Numbered from the stretch's first letter, positions 26,330 through 36,293 are shown. The stretch is 64,000 nucleotides of DNA from Pseudomonadota bacterium (GCA_016704655.1 JADIZR010000014.1:1-64000); one strand, 5' to 3'. A program made the numbers and translations. Notes: generated by a model from the letters alone, not told the origin.

Positions 26330-26763
26330 CGACGTTCCACAATCCTTCCCTGGGCGACATTCGTGAACTGCTGCGAGCCGCGCGCACGATCGCCGTGATC
26401 GGTATTTCGGACAATCCCGCCCGGCCCAGCCACGGCGTGACGGCATCGATGCGCGACTTCGGCTATCGCATCCTGCCGGTGAACCCCGCTCTGACGGAGT
26501 GGCAAGGCATCCCCGCGCAGCCGACGCTGGCAGCCGCCGTGCAGGCGCTGGGCCCGGACGAGCGCATCGACATCGTGAACGTGTTCCGGCGACCCGCACA
26601 GGTGGACACCCTGGTGGACGAGTGTCTCAGGCTCGGGCTGCACGCGCTCTGGCTGCAGCAGGGCGTGATCAACGTACCGGCTGCCGAGCGTGCGGTCGCC
26701 GCGGGCATGTCGGTCGTGATGGACCGCTGTATCTACGTCGACCGCGCTTCGATGCGTGAGTGA
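26326..26763 (+). CDS. CoA-binding domain protein (YccU-like)
   Basis: A 145-residue single Rossmann domain of the CoA-binding type: IAVIGISDNPARPSHGV, YRILPVNPALTEWQGIPAQPTLA, DIVNVFRRPAQV and HALWLQQGVINVPAAERA. Members bind CoA or a nucleotide; no reaction is known. The GTG start overlaps the previous stop. dapF follows 25 bases later. Confidence 0.85.
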   Translation: MTTFHNPSLGDIRELLRAARTIAVIGISDNPARPSHGVTASMRDFGYRILPVNPALTEWQGIPAQPTLAAAVQALGPDERIDIVNVFRRPAQVDTLVDECLRLGLHALWLQQGVINVPAAERAVAAGMSVVMDRCIYVDRASMRE

Positions 26764-26788
26764 GCCACGAGTCGGGTATCCTGCCAGC

Positions 26789-27649
26789 ATGCGGCTTGCC
26801 TTCACGAAGATGCATGGTCTCGGCAACGACTTCATCGTGTTCGATGCCGGCTCTGCCACCGACCTGCCCTCTGCCGACGACCTGCGCCGTCTCAGCGACC
26901 GTCGCACCGGGATCGGCTTTGACCAGGCGCTGGTGCTGGAACCGCCGCGACGCGCTGGCACCGATGTCTATTACCGCATCTTCAATGCCGACGGGTCCGA
27001 GGTGGAACAGTGCGGCAACGGTGCGCGCTGCATTGCGCGACTCGTCGCGAGCCGGCGCGGCGAGGTCGACCGACCGCTGCAGATGGACAGCCCGGGTGGA
27101 ATCGTCCAGGCGCGGCTGCGGCCCGACGGCCTGGTGTCCGTGGCGATGGGTGTGCCGAACTTCGATCCGGCCTCGCTGCCTTTCGACGCGCCAGCGGCAG
27201 CGGCGACCTATCACCTCGACACGCTGGCAGGCCCGGTTGAAATCGGCGCAGTGTCCATCGGCAACCCCCACGCAGTGATCCGCGTCCGCGACGTGACGCA
27301 GGCTCCCGTGGACAGCGTCGGACCCGCAGTGGAAAATCACCCTCGATTTCCGCGCCGCGTGAACGTCGGTTTCCTCGAGATCGTCGCGCCGGACCATGTG
27401 CGGCTGCGCGTGTTCGAGCGGGGCGTAGGCGAAACCCGGGCGTGCGGCACGGGTGCCTGCGCTGCGGTCGCCATCGGTCGGCGACACGGCCCGCTGGTCG
27501 AGGAAGTGAGCGTGGATGTCCCTGGCGGACGAATGATCGTCCGCTGGCCCGGCCCGGGAGAGCCGATCTGGCTGACCGGTCCGGCCGAAACGGCTTTTGC
27601 AGGCCAGGTTGAAGTGATGGGCGCAGAGTCGCCGGAGTCTTGCCGATGA
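26789..27649 (+). CDS. dapF: Diaminopimelate epimerase
   Basis: A 286-residue enzyme converting LL- to meso-diaminopimelate for lysine and cell-wall synthesis. ATG 26789 gives the standard MRLAFTKMHGLGNDFIVFDA. The two catalytic cysteines lie in QCGNGARCIAR and ETRACGTGACAAV. Its end overlaps the DUF484 gene by ATGA, an arrangement common in gammaproteobacteria (dapF-DUF484-xerC). Confidence 0.95.
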   Translation: MRLAFTKMHGLGNDFIVFDAGSATDLPSADDLRRLSDRRTGIGFDQALVLEPPRRAGTDVYYRIFNADGSEVEQCGNGARCIARLVASRRGEVDRPLQMDSPGGIVQARLRPDGLVSVAMGVPNFDPASLPFDAPAAAATYHLDTLAGPVEIGAVSIGNPHAVIRVRDVTQAPVDSVGPAVENHPRFPRRVNVGFLEIVAPDHVRLRVFERGVGETRACGTGACAAVAIGRRHGPLVEEVSVDVPGGRMIVRWPGPGEPIWLTGPAETAFAGQVEVMGAESPESCR

Positions 27650-28359
27650 ATAAACCGATCCGCGGTGCAGAACCCGTCACGCAGCTGGCCGAAGACCAGA
27701 TTGCGGACTTTCTCGTCGCGCACCCCGACTTTTTCGAGCGCCACGGGTCCGTGCTGGCACGCATCAAGCTGCCGCACCAGCGCGGCAGTGCCGCCATCTC
27801 GCTGGTCGAACGCCAGGTGCTGGTGCTGCGCGACAAGCATGCGGCGCTCGAAAAGAAGCTGCACGAACTGATCGAGAACGGTCGTGCGAACGACGCGATC
27901 TCCGACCGCTTGCATCGCCTGACGCGCAGGTTGCTGCGTGCGCGGGATGCCGCCGGCGTCGTCGCGGCGCTCGAGACCTCGCTGCGCGAGGATTTCGGCG
28001 CTTCGCGCTGGGTACTGCTGGCCACCGACCCGTCCGTGTCCATCCTCGGCAACCTGCCTAACAGCCACGTGCGCGTCGTGCCGCGCGTCAGCCCGGAACT
28101 CAAGATCTTCGAGACGTTCTTCGAGTCCGGGCGTCCGCGCAGCGGCCAGATCCGGGACACCCAGCGGGACTACCTCTTCGGCGGCGAAGGCAGCCAGGTC
28201 GGCTCGACGGTGCTGATTCCGCTCGGCGAGCGCGCGGGCCTCGGCCTGCTCGCGATCGCGAGCCACGACACCGAGCGCTACTTGCCCACCATGAGCACCG
28301 ACTACCTCGTGCGCATCGGCGAGATCGTGACCGAAGCGGTGTCGGCGCGACCGGCATGA
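27646..28359 (+). CDS. DUF484 (GAF-like) protein
   Basis: A 237-residue protein. The start region QLAEDQIADFLVAHPDFFERH and GERAGLGLLAIASHDTERYLPTM mark DUF484. A short coiled coil (about residues 55-85) precedes a GAF-like domain. Function unknown. It is always found between dapF and xerC in related genomes, and here both junctions overlap (ATGA). Confidence 0.87.
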   Translation: MNKPIRGAEPVTQLAEDQIADFLVAHPDFFERHGSVLARIKLPHQRGSAAISLVERQVLVLRDKHAALEKKLHELIENGRANDAISDRLHRLTRRLLRARDAAGVVAALETSLREDFGASRWVLLATDPSVSILGNLPNSHVRVVPRVSPELKIFETFFESGRPRSGQIRDTQRDYLFGGEGSQVGSTVLIPLGERAGLGLLAIASHDTERYLPTMSTDYLVRIGEIVTEAVSARPA

Positions 28360-29294
28360 CCGGTGAGCCGCTGCGCAGCGGCGTCGATCACTACCTTGCG
28401 AGCCTGCGCAACGAGCGGCGGTTGTCGCCGCACACGGCGAGCAATTACGGCCGCGACCTCGCTTCATTGCTCGACTACTGCACGTCCCAGGGCATCAGCG
28501 ACTGGCAACAGCTCGATCCGCAGCACATACGAATGTTTGCGGCGCGTGAACACCGTCGTGGCCTGGCCCCGCGCAGCATCCAGCGCAGGCTCTCGGCCTG
28601 CCGCGGCCTTTTCCGTTACCTGTTACGTGAAGGCGAACTGCACCGCGACCCGACCGGAGACGTGCAGGCACCCAAGGCCCGCAAGCGCCTGCCGACCCCG
28701 CTCGACGCCGACACGATGGCACGCCTGCTCGAGTTCCGCGGCGACGACAGTCTCGGGGTTCGTGACAAGGCGATCATGGAGCTGCTCTATTCGTCGGGGC
28801 TGCGCCTGTCGGAACTGCTGGGTCTCGACCTGCTCGACATCGACCTGCGCGATCGCACGGTCCGGGTCGTCGGCAAAGGCAACAAGACGCGGATCGTGCC
28901 CGTCGGCCGCCAGGCAATCGCAGCGCTGCAGCGCTGGATCGCGGAACGGACGACGCTGGCCGCAGTCGGCGAACACGCCCTGTTCGTCGGAGTAAGCGGC
29001 ACCCGCCTGGGTCCGCGGATCGTGCAACGCCGCATTGCCCGCTGGGCCCGGCTGCAGGGACTGCCAGAGCACGTGCATCCCCACATGTTCCGGCACTCGT
29101 TCGCTTCGCACCTGCTCGAGTCGTCGCAGGACCTGCGCGCGGTGCAAGAGTTGCTCGGTCACGTGAACATCAGCACGACACAGGTCTACACCCACCTTGA
29201 TTTCCAGCACCTGGCCCGCATTTACGACGCGGCCCACCCCCGGGCCCGCCGCAAACGCGTGGTTCCGGCTCCTGCTTCCGACTCTTCTTCCTGA
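28356..29294 (+). CDS. xerC: Site-specific tyrosine recombinase XerC
   Basis: A 312-residue recombinase that resolves chromosome dimers at dif with XerD. The SAM-like N-terminal DNA-binding domain spans about residues 5-95. The catalytic residues are visible: Arg in SSGLRLSELLGL, Lys in GKGNKTRIVPV, HxxR in MFRHSFASHL, His in LLGHVNIS and the Tyr nucleophile in TTQVYTHLD. The placement after dapF and DUF484 supports XerC rather than XerD. Confidence 0.93.
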   Translation: MTGEPLRSGVDHYLASLRNERRLSPHTASNYGRDLASLLDYCTSQGISDWQQLDPQHIRMFAAREHRRGLAPRSIQRRLSACRGLFRYLLREGELHRDPTGDVQAPKARKRLPTPLDADTMARLLEFRGDDSLGVRDKAIMELLYSSGLRLSELLGLDLLDIDLRDRTVRVVGKGNKTRIVPVGRQAIAALQRWIAERTTLAAVGEHALFVGVSGTRLGPRIVQRRIARWARLQGLPEHVHPHMFRHSFASHLLESSQDLRAVQELLGHVNISTTQVYTHLDFQHLARIYDAAHPRARRKRVVPAPASDSSS

Positions 29295-29384
29295 CCTTCC
29301 TGACCTTCCTGACCTTCCTGACCTTCCTGCCCTTCCTTACCTTCCTGCCCTTCCGTCTCTTCCTCCGACTAACCCCCAACCCCT
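29288..29384. repeat. CCTTCCTGA tandem repeat and C-rich leader of hslV
   Basis: About four to five copies of the nonamer CCTTCCTGA run from the end of xerC to about 29330, then decay into CCTTCC blocks. TCCGACTA (29364-29371) and AACCCCCAACCCCT follow, leading straight into the hslV ATG. No Shine-Dalgarno sequence is present. It belongs to the low-complexity family also seen at 15475, 29921, 33369, 35074 and 61847. Confidence 0.8.
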
Positions 29385-29921
29385 ATGCCCGGCTTCGACC
29401 CCCACGGCACCACGATCCTCTGCGTCCGCCGCGACGGCCGCGTCGCCATGGGCGGCGACGGCCAGGTCACGCTCGGCAACACCGTCATGAAAGGCAATGC
29501 GCGCAAGGTGCGCCGGCTGCACGACGGCTCGGTCATCGCCGGCTTCGCCGGCGGCACCGCCGATGCGTTCACGCTGTTCGAGCGCTTCGAGGCGAAACTG
29601 CAGCAATACGGCAACCTGACGCGCGCGGCGATCGAGCTGGCCAAGGACTGGCGCAGCGATCGCAGCCTGCGCCGCCTCGAAGCGCTGCTGCTGGTGGCCG
29701 ATGCAGGTCACACGTTCGTGATCTCGGGCAACGGCGACGTCATCGAACCGGAACACGATCTCATCGCGGTGGGTTCGGGCGGCCCGTTTGCGCAGGCAGC
29801 AGGCCTGGCGCTGCTGCAGAACACAACGCTCGATGCCCGGTCCATCGCCGAGCGCGCGCTCGGCATCGCGGCTGACATCTGCATCTACACCAACCGCAAC
29901 ACGACGATCGAGGAGCTGTGA
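29385..29921 (+). CDS. hslV: ATP-dependent protease subunit HslV
   Basis: A 178-residue proteasome-like peptidase of usual length. The nucleophile is expected to be Thr9 or Thr10 in [14 protein letters not shown] after removal of the leader. [28 protein letters not shown] and [11 protein letters not shown] are conserved. It forms a complex with the HslU ATPase encoded next. The leader is pyrimidine-rich and lacks a ribosome site. Confidence 0.94.
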   Translation: MPGFDPHGTTILCVRRDGRVAMGGDGQVTLGNTVMKGNARKVRRLHDGSVIAGFAGGTADAFTLFERFEAKLQQYGNLTRAAIELAKDWRSDRSLRRLEALLLVADAGHTFVISGNGDVIEPEHDLIAVGSGGPFAQAAGLALLQNTTLDARSIAERALGIAADICIYTNRNTTIEEL

Positions 29922-30095
29922 AGGGAGGAAGCAGAGGAAGTGAAGGAAGGGGTTCGTCGGAATGCAATCCGCGTGCTGCCGCCGGGCCGCCTTCACTACG
30001 CTGCTCCGGACGGCGCATCCTTTCACGCGCTTACCCCTAACCCCTCCCTCCCCTTCCTCCCCTTCCTCCCCTTCCCCCCTTCCTCCCCTTCCCCT
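29921..30095. repeat. Imperfect purine/pyrimidine inverted repeat between hslV and hslU
   Basis: A G/A-rich arm (about 29921-29952, GGGAGGAAGCAGAGGAAG and so on) is mirrored by a C/T-rich arm (30031-30095, TTACCCCTAACCCCTCCC and CCTTCCTCC blocks). GTCGGA stands at the inner edge of the left arm (29956-29961). The right arm runs into the hslU start without a ribosome site. The 174-base gap has no gene. Confidence 0.7.
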
Positions 30096-31460
30096 ATGTC
30101 ATCGATGACCCCCCGCGAAATCGTCCAGGAGCTGGACAAGCACATCGTCGGCCAGTCCGCCGCGAAGCGCGCGGTCGCGATCGCGCTGCGAAATCGCTGG
30201 CGTCGCATGCAGGTGGGAGAACCGCTGCGAGCGGAGATCACGCCGAAGAACATCCTGATGATCGGGCCGACCGGCGTCGGCAAGACCGAGATCGCGCGAC
30301 GGCTGGCGCGACTGGCGAACGCCCCGTTCATCAAGGTCGAGGCGACGAAGTTCACCGAGGTGGGTTACGTCGGCCGCGAAGTCGACTCGATCATCAAGGA
30401 CCTGGTCGACGTCGCCGTGAAGATGACGCGCGAGCAGGAAATGGAGAAAGTGCGTCACCGCGCGATGGACGCGGCCGAAGAACGCGTGCTCGACGAATTG
30501 CTGCCGCGCCCGCGCGCAGCGTCCGGCCCGGCGATGGGTTTCGGCGTACCCGCGGAAGAGTCACCGCCGACACCGAAAGAGAACGACACCCGCCAGCGCT
30601 TCCGCAAGATGCTTCGCGAAGGCCAGCTCGACGATCGCGAGATCGAAATCGAGCTGCGCGCGGCGGGCCCCGGCATGGAAATCATGGCGCCGCCAGGCAT
30701 GGAAGAGCTGTCGCAGCAACTGCAGGGCATGTTTGCCAACCTCGGCGGCAACCGCACGAAGTCGCGCCGGCTCAAGGTCAGCGAAGCGTTCAAGCTGCTC
30801 ACCGACGAAGAAGCCGCCAAACTGCTGGACGAGGAGGAGCTCAAGACGCAGGCGCTGCGCAATGCGGAGCAGAACGGCATCGTCTTCCTCGACGAGATCG
30901 ACAAGATCGCGAGGGGACAGAATGCAGTGTCCGGGGTCGACGTTTCGCGCGAAGGTGTCCAGCGCGACCTGCTGCCGCTCGTCGAAGGCAGTACGGTCAA
31001 CACCAAGTACGGCATGGTGAAGACGGATCACATCCTCTTCATCGCGTCGGGCGCGTTCCACATGTCGAAGCCATCCGACCTGATCCCTGAACTGCAGGGT
31101 CGCCTGCCGATCCGCGTCGAGCTCGAAGCGCTCAAGGTCGAAGACTTCGTGCGCATCCTGACCGAGCCAGACGCGTCGCTGTGCGCCCAGTACGGCGCGC
31201 TGCTGTCCACGGAGGGCGTGACGCTGAAGTTCGATGCGAGTGGCGTCCGTCGCATCGCCGAGGTCGCCTTCGACGTCAACCAGCGCACCGAGAACATCGG
31301 GGCGCGCCGCCTGCACACCGTGATGGAACGGCTGCTCGAGGCCATCAGTTTCGAGGCCTCCGACCGCTTCGGCACCGAACTCGTGATCGACGGGGCCTAC
31401 GTCGACTCGAGCCTCGGCAAGCTGGCGCAGGACGAAGACCTCGCCCGGTACATCCTGTGA
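30096..31460 (+). CDS. hslU: HslU ATPase subunit
   Basis: A 454-residue AAA+ unfoldase. Walker A is [14 protein letters not shown], Walker [12 protein letters not shown], and the C-terminal sensor region is [16 protein letters not shown]. The intermediate I-domain (about residues 115-245) is helical and charged. ATG 30096 ([20 protein letters not shown]) or ATG 30105 are both possible; the second gives the usual family start. HslU feeds unfolded proteins to HslV. Confidence 0.94.
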   Translation: MSSMTPREIVQELDKHIVGQSAAKRAVAIALRNRWRRMQVGEPLRAEITPKNILMIGPTGVGKTEIARRLARLANAPFIKVEATKFTEVGYVGREVDSIIKDLVDVAVKMTREQEMEKVRHRAMDAAEERVLDELLPRPRAASGPAMGFGVPAEESPPTPKENDTRQRFRKMLREGQLDDREIEIELRAAGPGMEIMAPPGMEELSQQLQGMFANLGGNRTKSRRLKVSEAFKLLTDEEAAKLLDEEELKTQALRNAEQNGIVFLDEIDKIARGQNAVSGVDVSREGVQRDLLPLVEGSTVNTKYGMVKTDHILFIASGAFHMSKPSDLIPELQGRLPIRVELEALKVEDFVRILTEPDASLCAQYGALLSTEGVTLKFDASGVRRIAEVAFDVNQRTENIGARRLHTVMERLLEAISFEASDRFGTELVIDGAYVDSSLGKLAQDEDLARYIL

Positions 31461-31867
31461 ACGCCGCGACGACGGACAAGGAGCGCTGGGCCGCGCGCAC
31501 GCCCACCGCGATCAAGCTGCGCCGGCAGTCGCGCGTGCTCGACGTGGCGTTCGACGATGGGCAGCGGTTCGAGCTGCCGTTCGAGTACCTTCGCGTCTAT
31601 TCGCCGTCGGCCGAGGTGCGCGGACACGGCCCGGGCCAGGAGACGCTGCAGCTCGGCAAGCACGAGGTGCAGGTCGCCAAGGTTGATCCGATCGGCAACT
31701 ACGCGGTGCGGCTGGTGTTCAGCGACGGCCACGATACGGGCCTGTACACGTGGGGTTACCTCTACGAACTCGGCGAGACTCGTGCCGCCAAGTGGCAGCA
31801 TTACCTCGACCGGCTGCAGCAACTCGGCATCCCGTACCCCACGCAGGTTGCGCACAAGAAAGCCTGA
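31457..31867 (+). CDS. DUF971 protein
   Basis: A 136-residue protein with the DUF971 / gamma-butyrobetaine hydroxylase N-terminal fold: [57 protein letters not shown] and [10 protein letters not shown]. The GTG start overlaps the hslU stop. DUF971 proteins commonly lie between hslU and ubiE in gammaproteobacteria; function unknown, with a link to Fe-S or ubiquinone biology suggested by context. Confidence 0.87.
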   Translation: MNAATTDKERWAARTPTAIKLRRQSRVLDVAFDDGQRFELPFEYLRVYSPSAEVRGHGPGQETLQLGKHEVQVAKVDPIGNYAVRLVFSDGHDTGLYTWGYLYELGETRAAKWQHYLDRLQQLGIPYPTQVAHKKA

Positions 31868-31925
31868 GCCCCACGAACTCGTAGTGGGCCGCGGCCGACC
31901 GGAACGGCGTAGAATCCCCGTTCCC

Positions 31926-32714
31926 ATGAGTGAAACAGCCCCGCCCCGCAAGGCCCCCGCCTCCGCCGCAGCGACCCCGTCGGTCGATTTCGGGTACGAG
32001 GAAGTGTCGGCCCCCGAGAAGGCGCGCCGCGTCCGCGCGGTGTTCGACTCCGTCGCCGACAAGTACGACATCATGAACGACCTGATGTCGGCCGGCGTGC
32101 ACCGGCTCTGGAAGCGTTACACGCTGAGCCAGACCGGGCTCCGTCCCGGCATGTCTGCGCTCGACGTCGCCGGCGGCACGGGTGACATCGCTGCCGGCAT
32201 GGCCGGGCAGGTCGGCGACAAGGGCCTCGTGGTGCTCTCCGACATCAACGCAGCCATGCTCGAAGTCGGCCGCGACCGACTGCTCGATCGCGGCCTGCTG
32301 CGCAACGTGCAGTTTTCGCTCGCCAATGCCGAGTGCCTGCCGTTCGCCGACGCAACGTTCGATTGCGTGACGATCGGCTTCGGACTGCGTAACGTGACGG
32401 ACAAGGCGGCAGCGATCGCGTCGATGCGGCGCGTGCTCAGGCCAGGTGGCCGGCTGCTGATCCTGGAATTTTCGAAACCCGTGTTTCCGGGCCTCAAGCC
32501 TGTTTACGACGCGTATTCGTTCAGCGTGCTGCCGTGGCTCGGCGCGCGCATCGCGAACGACCCGGACAGTTACCGGTACCTCGCGGAATCGATCCGCCGC
32601 TTCCCCGACCAGGAAACGCTGCTGGGCATGATGCGTGACGCCGGTCTCGAGGACTGCCGCTACCACAACCTGACCGGCGGTATCGTCGCCCTGCACAAGG
32701 GGTTCCGCTATTGA
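31926..32714 (+). CDS. ubiE: Ubiquinone/menaquinone C-methyltransferase UbiE
   Basis: A 262-residue SAM-dependent methyltransferase acting on the benzoquinol ring in ubiquinone synthesis. [26 protein letters not shown] and [16 protein letters not shown] (SAM motif I) are characteristic, followed by [21 protein letters not shown] sequence (31910-31915) may be a -10 element. The stop overlaps the TTG start of ubiJ. Confidence 0.94.
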   Translation: MSETAPPRKAPASAAATPSVDFGYEEVSAPEKARRVRAVFDSVADKYDIMNDLMSAGVHRLWKRYTLSQTGLRPGMSALDVAGGTGDIAAGMAGQVGDKGLVVLSDINAAMLEVGRDRLLDRGLLRNVQFSLANAECLPFADATFDCVTIGFGLRNVTDKAAAIASMRRVLRPGGRLLILEFSKPVFPGLKPVYDAYSFSVLPWLGARIANDPDSYRYLAESIRRFPDQETLLGMMRDAGLEDCRYHNLTGGIVALHKGFRY

Positions 32715-33337
32715 GCGCGAATCCAGTCAATGCCGTGTTCGACCGGTTGTCGAGGACGCTGAACCGCAACGTCGCGCAATCGGAGCGCGCCTCGGCGCTG
32801 GCGCGGCAACTCGAGGGGCGCGGTCTCTCGCTCGTGTTCGAAGGCACGCCGCTCGTGGTTTCCTTCCGCGTGGCTGACGGCCGTATCACGCTCGACACGC
32901 GCGACGCAGGCGAGGCCCAAGCGACACTGTCGGGCTCGCCCATCTCGCTGCTGTCCCTGGTCGGGCCGGGCGCCGAGGACCGCCTGCGCGGTTCGTCGAT
33001 CCGCATCGCGGGCGACGCCGAGGTTGCCCAGCGCTTTCGCGACCTGCTGCAGCACGCCCAGCCCGATTTCGAGGAAGAGCTGTCGCGCGTCGTGGGCGAC
33101 GTCGCGGCCCATCAGGTGGCGAATATCGTTCGCAACGTCTTCGACTGGGGCCGCAAGGCCGCCGATTCGTTCTCGACCAACGTGGCCGAGTACCTGCAGG
33201 AAGAGGGCCGCGACGTGCCGACGCGAGTTGAAGTCGAGGAATACCTCGAAGCCGTCGATCAGCTGCGCGAAGCGACCGACCGGCTCGACGCCCGCCTGAG
33301 CCGCGCCGAATCCCGCTCCAGGCAAAGCTCGAAGTAG
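32711..33337 (+). CDS. ubiJ: Ubiquinone biosynthesis protein UbiJ (SCP2 domain)
   Basis: A 208-residue protein with an N-terminal SCP2-like lipid-binding domain (about residues 10-115, [38 protein letters not shown]) and a C-terminal helical coiled coil ([17 protein letters not shown]). UbiJ holds the hydrophobic quinone precursors for the Ubi enzymes, together with UbiK. Start TTG 32711 overlaps the ubiE stop. Confidence 0.88.
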   Translation: MSANPVNAVFDRLSRTLNRNVAQSERASALARQLEGRGLSLVFEGTPLVVSFRVADGRITLDTRDAGEAQATLSGSPISLLSLVGPGAEDRLRGSSIRIAGDAEVAQRFRDLLQHAQPDFEEELSRVVGDVAAHQVANIVRNVFDWGRKAADSFSTNVAEYLQEEGRDVPTRVEVEEYLEAVDQLREATDRLDARLSRAESRSRQSSK

Positions 33338-33368
33338 CTGTGCACTCGATACCCGAAGCGCAGCCCGT

Positions 33369-33438
33369 TCCGACTAACCCCTAACCCCTTCCTAGCCTTC
33401 CTCTCCTTCCTGACCTTCCTCCCCTTCCCCCACTCCCC
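33369..33438. repeat. C/T-rich low-complexity leader of ubiB
   Basis: TCCGACTA (33369-33376) leads into ACCCCTAACCCCTT and several CCTTCCT blocks, ending at the ubiB ATG. It separates ubiJ from ubiB in what would otherwise be a tight operon and contains no ribosome site. The left, G-rich arm seen at the 15475 copy is missing here. Confidence 0.7.
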
Positions 33439-35082
33439 ATGCGCCTCCGCGTCGCCACCCGCCTGCTCCAGATCCAGCGCGTGCTCGTCCGTCACGGGCT
33501 CGACGAGATCATTCTCGCGACTCACCTGTTCCGTCCGCTGCGGTTCGCGTTCTACCTCTCGCCTGCCACGTGGTTCGAGCGCCGCAAGGGCGGTCCGCGC
33601 GGTGAGCGTATCCGTCTCGCGCTCGAGGAACTGGGGCCGATCTGGGTGAAGCTCGGCCAGGCGCTGTCCACGCGACGCGACCTGCTGCCGATCGACATCG
33701 CCGACGAGCTCGAGAAACTGCAGGACCGCGTGCCGCCGTTCCCGGGGCTGGAAGCCAAAGCCATCATCGAGGGCGCCTACGGCAAACCAGTGGGCGAAGT
33801 GTTCGCGGAGTTCGACGAGACGCCGCTCGCGGCCGCCTCGATCGCGCAGGTGCACACCGCACGGCTGCGTTCCGGCGAGGAAGTCGTCGTCAAGGTCGTG
33901 CGTCCCGGCATCCGGGCGAAGATCGAGCGCGACCTCGAGGTGATGTACGTCCTCGCGCAGCTCGCACGCGACTATTCGCAGGAGGGCCACCGGCTACGAC
34001 CGTACGAGGTCGTGCAGGAGTACGAGAAGACCATTCTCGACGAGCTCGACCTCATGCGCGAAGCGGCGAATGCCGCGCAATTGCGCCGCAACTTCGCCGG
34101 CTCGAAGCTGCTGTACGTGCCGGACGTGTACTGGGATTACTGCCGGCCCGAAGTGATGGTGATGGAGCGCATCCACGGCGTGCTGGTGAGCGACATGGAC
34201 GAACTCCTCCGTCGCGGTACGAACATCCAGGCGCTCGCCGAGAACGGCGTGGAAATCTTCTTTACGCAGGTTTTCCAGCATAATTTCTTCCACGCCGACA
34301 TGCACCCGGGCAACATTTTCGTGCAGACCGACGACCCGCAACGACCGGTCTACGCAGCGGTGGACTTCGGCATCGTCGGCTCGCTCGACGCACGCGACCA
34401 GCACTACCTGGCCGAAAATTTCCTCGCGTTCTTCGACCGCGACTACAACCGCGTCGCGCGCCTGCACGTGGATTCAGGCTGGGTGCCCAAGGACACGCGC
34501 GTCGACGAACTCGAGGCGGGCATCCGTACAGTCTGCGAACCGATCTTCAACAAGCCGTTGTCCGAGATTTCGTTCGCGCAGGTGCTGATACGGCTGTTTG
34601 AAGTCGCGCGCCGCTTCGACATGCGCGTGCAGCCGCAGCTGATCCTGCTGCAGAAGACCCTGCTGCAGATCGAGGGCCTCGGCCGCCAGCTGTACCCGCA
34701 GCTCGACCTGTGGAAGACGGCGCAACCGATCATGCAGGAATGGGGCGCGGACCGGCTGAGCGGCCGGAACATCGCCCAGGAACTGCGCCGGCAGCTGCCC
34801 GACCTGTCCGAGTCCATACGAATGCTGCCGCAACTGCTGCAGCAGTTCGTGCAGAAGGCGTCCGAAGGCACGCTTCGCATCCGGGTGGACAACGAGCCTT
34901 ACGCGGAACTGCGGCGCGAAATCCGGGCCAGCGCGCGGCGTCGCGACCAGACCATCGTCGGGGCCGTGGTCCTGCTCGCCGGGATCCTGTGGCTCGCCTT
35001 CCGCACGGACTGGATGCCCGGCGTCCTGCTCACGGCTGCGGGCCTGTTGACGGCGCTGCTCGCCCGCCGGGGCAGTGAGTAG
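33439..35082 (+). CDS. ubiB: Ubiquinone biosynthesis kinase-like protein UbiB
   Basis: A 547-residue atypical kinase/ATPase of the UbiB/ADCK family, of normal length. The KxGQ motif is WVKLGQALSTRRDLLP, the Ala-rich nucleotide loop LAAASIAQVHTA, the catalytic region FHADMHPGNIF, and the metal motif VDFGIVGSLDARD. Two C-terminal membrane segments (about 500-520 and 524-542) anchor it. It supports extraction or delivery of quinone intermediates. It completes ubiE-ubiJ-ubiB. Confidence 0.95.
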   Translation: MRLRVATRLLQIQRVLVRHGLDEIILATHLFRPLRFAFYLSPATWFERRKGGPRGERIRLALEELGPIWVKLGQALSTRRDLLPIDIADELEKLQDRVPPFPGLEAKAIIEGAYGKPVGEVFAEFDETPLAAASIAQVHTARLRSGEEVVVKVVRPGIRAKIERDLEVMYVLAQLARDYSQEGHRLRPYEVVQEYEKTILDELDLMREAANAAQLRRNFAGSKLLYVPDVYWDYCRPEVMVMERIHGVLVSDMDELLRRGTNIQALAENGVEIFFTQVFQHNFFHADMHPGNIFVQTDDPQRPVYAAVDFGIVGSLDARDQHYLAENFLAFFDRDYNRVARLHVDSGWVPKDTRVDELEAGIRTVCEPIFNKPLSEISFAQVLIRLFEVARRFDMRVQPQLILLQKTLLQIEGLGRQLYPQLDLWKTAQPIMQEWGADRLSGRNIAQELRRQLPDLSESIRMLPQLLQQFVQKASEGTLRIRVDNEPYAELRREIRASARRRDQTIVGAVVLLAGILWLAFRTDWMPGVLLTAAGLLTALLARRGSE

Positions 35083-35171
35083 TGATTAGTGAGTAGTGAA
35101 TAACAGGAGGTGCGGTGGAAGCTCCGACTATTCACTAATCACTACTCACTATTCACTATTCACTACTCACT
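35074..35171. repeat. Inverted repeat of GTGAGTAGTGATTAGTGA units
   Basis: The left arm (about 35074-35102) overlaps the ubiB stop codon and is built from AGTGAGTAGTGAATAGTGA-like units. The right arm (about 35130-35171) is its reverse complement, with extra copies, and overlaps the end of the convergent thioesterase gene. The octamer TCCGACTA (35123-35130) stands at the inner edge of the right arm, as in the TTAGGGG-type hairpins. It may terminate both genes. Confidence 0.82.
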
Positions 35172-35877
35172 TCGTCGCGATCCAGGTGGTCAGCGCCCGG
35201 GCGCAGAGTTCGCCGTCTTCGTCGAAGACAGCCGTGCCACAACGGTACTTGCGGCCTTCGCTCGCAATCAACCAGCCCAGCACCATGCAGGCCTCGCCGA
35301 CGTGCACGCGACGATCGACGTGCGCCTGCATCTCGCCGAGCAGCATCGTCCGGGGCGCGTCGCCGACCGCGGCGAAGTAGCCGGGGCAATCGAGCGCGGC
35401 CCAGTGAAACTCGACGGCCACCTTGCCGTCGCCGCCGTCCAGGTCGTCCGCAGGAATCCAGGGCGCAGCGACCATGCCCGAGTCGAGCAAGCCCGGGAAG
35501 ATCCGCATGCCATCGCCTCGGCGACGGTGCGGGCCGCACACGAAACAATCCGGGAAAGTGTGCTCGCGAAACCCCACGTAGTGCTGTGATGCCCAGACCG
35601 CCTGCACGTAGGGCGGCGCGCGCGGAACCTCGAGCTGGAGCGATGCGGCCGGCGTTCCGGACGCCACTGTCTGGTCGAGGTGCCGCAGCCGCCACAGGTC
35701 ATCCGTTGCCGTGTGTTCCAGTGCCATGGGCGTGTCGAGTGGAGGCGGCGCCAGCAGACGGATGCGCAGTTCAGTTCCCGCGGCAACGGCAAACGCGCCG
35801 CAGACATAGCCGCCATTGCCGGAATCGGGCGGCCCCTTGAAACGGCTGGCGATGGTCAGTGAGGTGGCGCCTGGCAT
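35167..35877 (-). CDS. Hotdog-fold thioesterase-like protein
   Basis: A 236-residue protein with two hotdog-like halves. The first half has FKGPPDSGNGGYVCGAFA and the second HTFPDCFVCGPHRRRGDGMRIFPG followed by VAVEFHWAALDCPGYFA and MLLGEMQAHVDRRVHVGE. This resembles proteins annotated as acyl-CoA thioesterase-like; no catalytic residue can be assigned with confidence. ATG 35877 overlaps the DUF2007 stop by ATGA. Confidence 0.68.
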   Translation of the reverse strand: MPGATSLTIASRFKGPPDSGNGGYVCGAFAVAAGTELRIRLLAPPPLDTPMALEHTATDDLWRLRHLDQTVASGTPAASLQLEVPRAPPYVQAVWASQHYVGFREHTFPDCFVCGPHRRRGDGMRIFPGLLDSGMVAAPWIPADDLDGGDGKVAVEFHWAALDCPGYFAAVGDAPRTMLLGEMQAHVDRRVHVGEACMVLGWLIASEGRKYRCGTAVFDEDGELCARALTTWIATK

Positions 35878-36215
35878 CAGCAATCGGTTCCTGCAGTCGC
35901 TCCGGCAATCTCGTCCGGTGTCGAGCACCGCCAACAGGCGTCGAACTGCCCTTCCACACGTTCGCCGCAATGACGGCAGGTCCAGTCCGGCGACGGAGCT
36001 GCGTCGGCACGCGCGTTATCGATCAAGCCGCGCGCGCGCAGTGCGTCGCCGTTGCGCAGGACCCAGAGCTCAGGCCAGCATTCCACGAATGGGATTTCGC
36101 CGACCGCGCCTCCCAGGCGCTCGTTCTTCACATAGCACGCGATGCCGGCCTGCTCGAGCACGTTGCGCAGGTGCGCAATCTCGATGATCGACTCGGCCGT
36201 GTGAACCTTGCGCAA
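35877..36215 (-). CDS. DUF2007 protein with zinc ribbon
   Basis: A 112-residue protein. The N-terminus KVHTAESIIEIAHLRNVLEQAGIACYVKN is the DUF2007 fold (GlnB-like, putative signal-transducing). The C-terminus carries CRHCGE and CWRC, a probable zinc ribbon. It is cotranscribed with the thioesterase-like gene. Confidence 0.82.
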   Translation of the reverse strand: MRKVHTAESIIEIAHLRNVLEQAGIACYVKNERLGGAVGEIPFVECWPELWVLRNGDALRARGLIDNARADAAPSPDWTCRHCGERVEGQFDACWRCSTPDEIAGATAGTDC

Positions 36216-36293
36216 GTTTCACTCCCTGCAGCGGCGTCGCTACTGCGGTAAACGACCGTTTCGCAAGTCGACCCGCCCCGCTAGCATGGCGGG

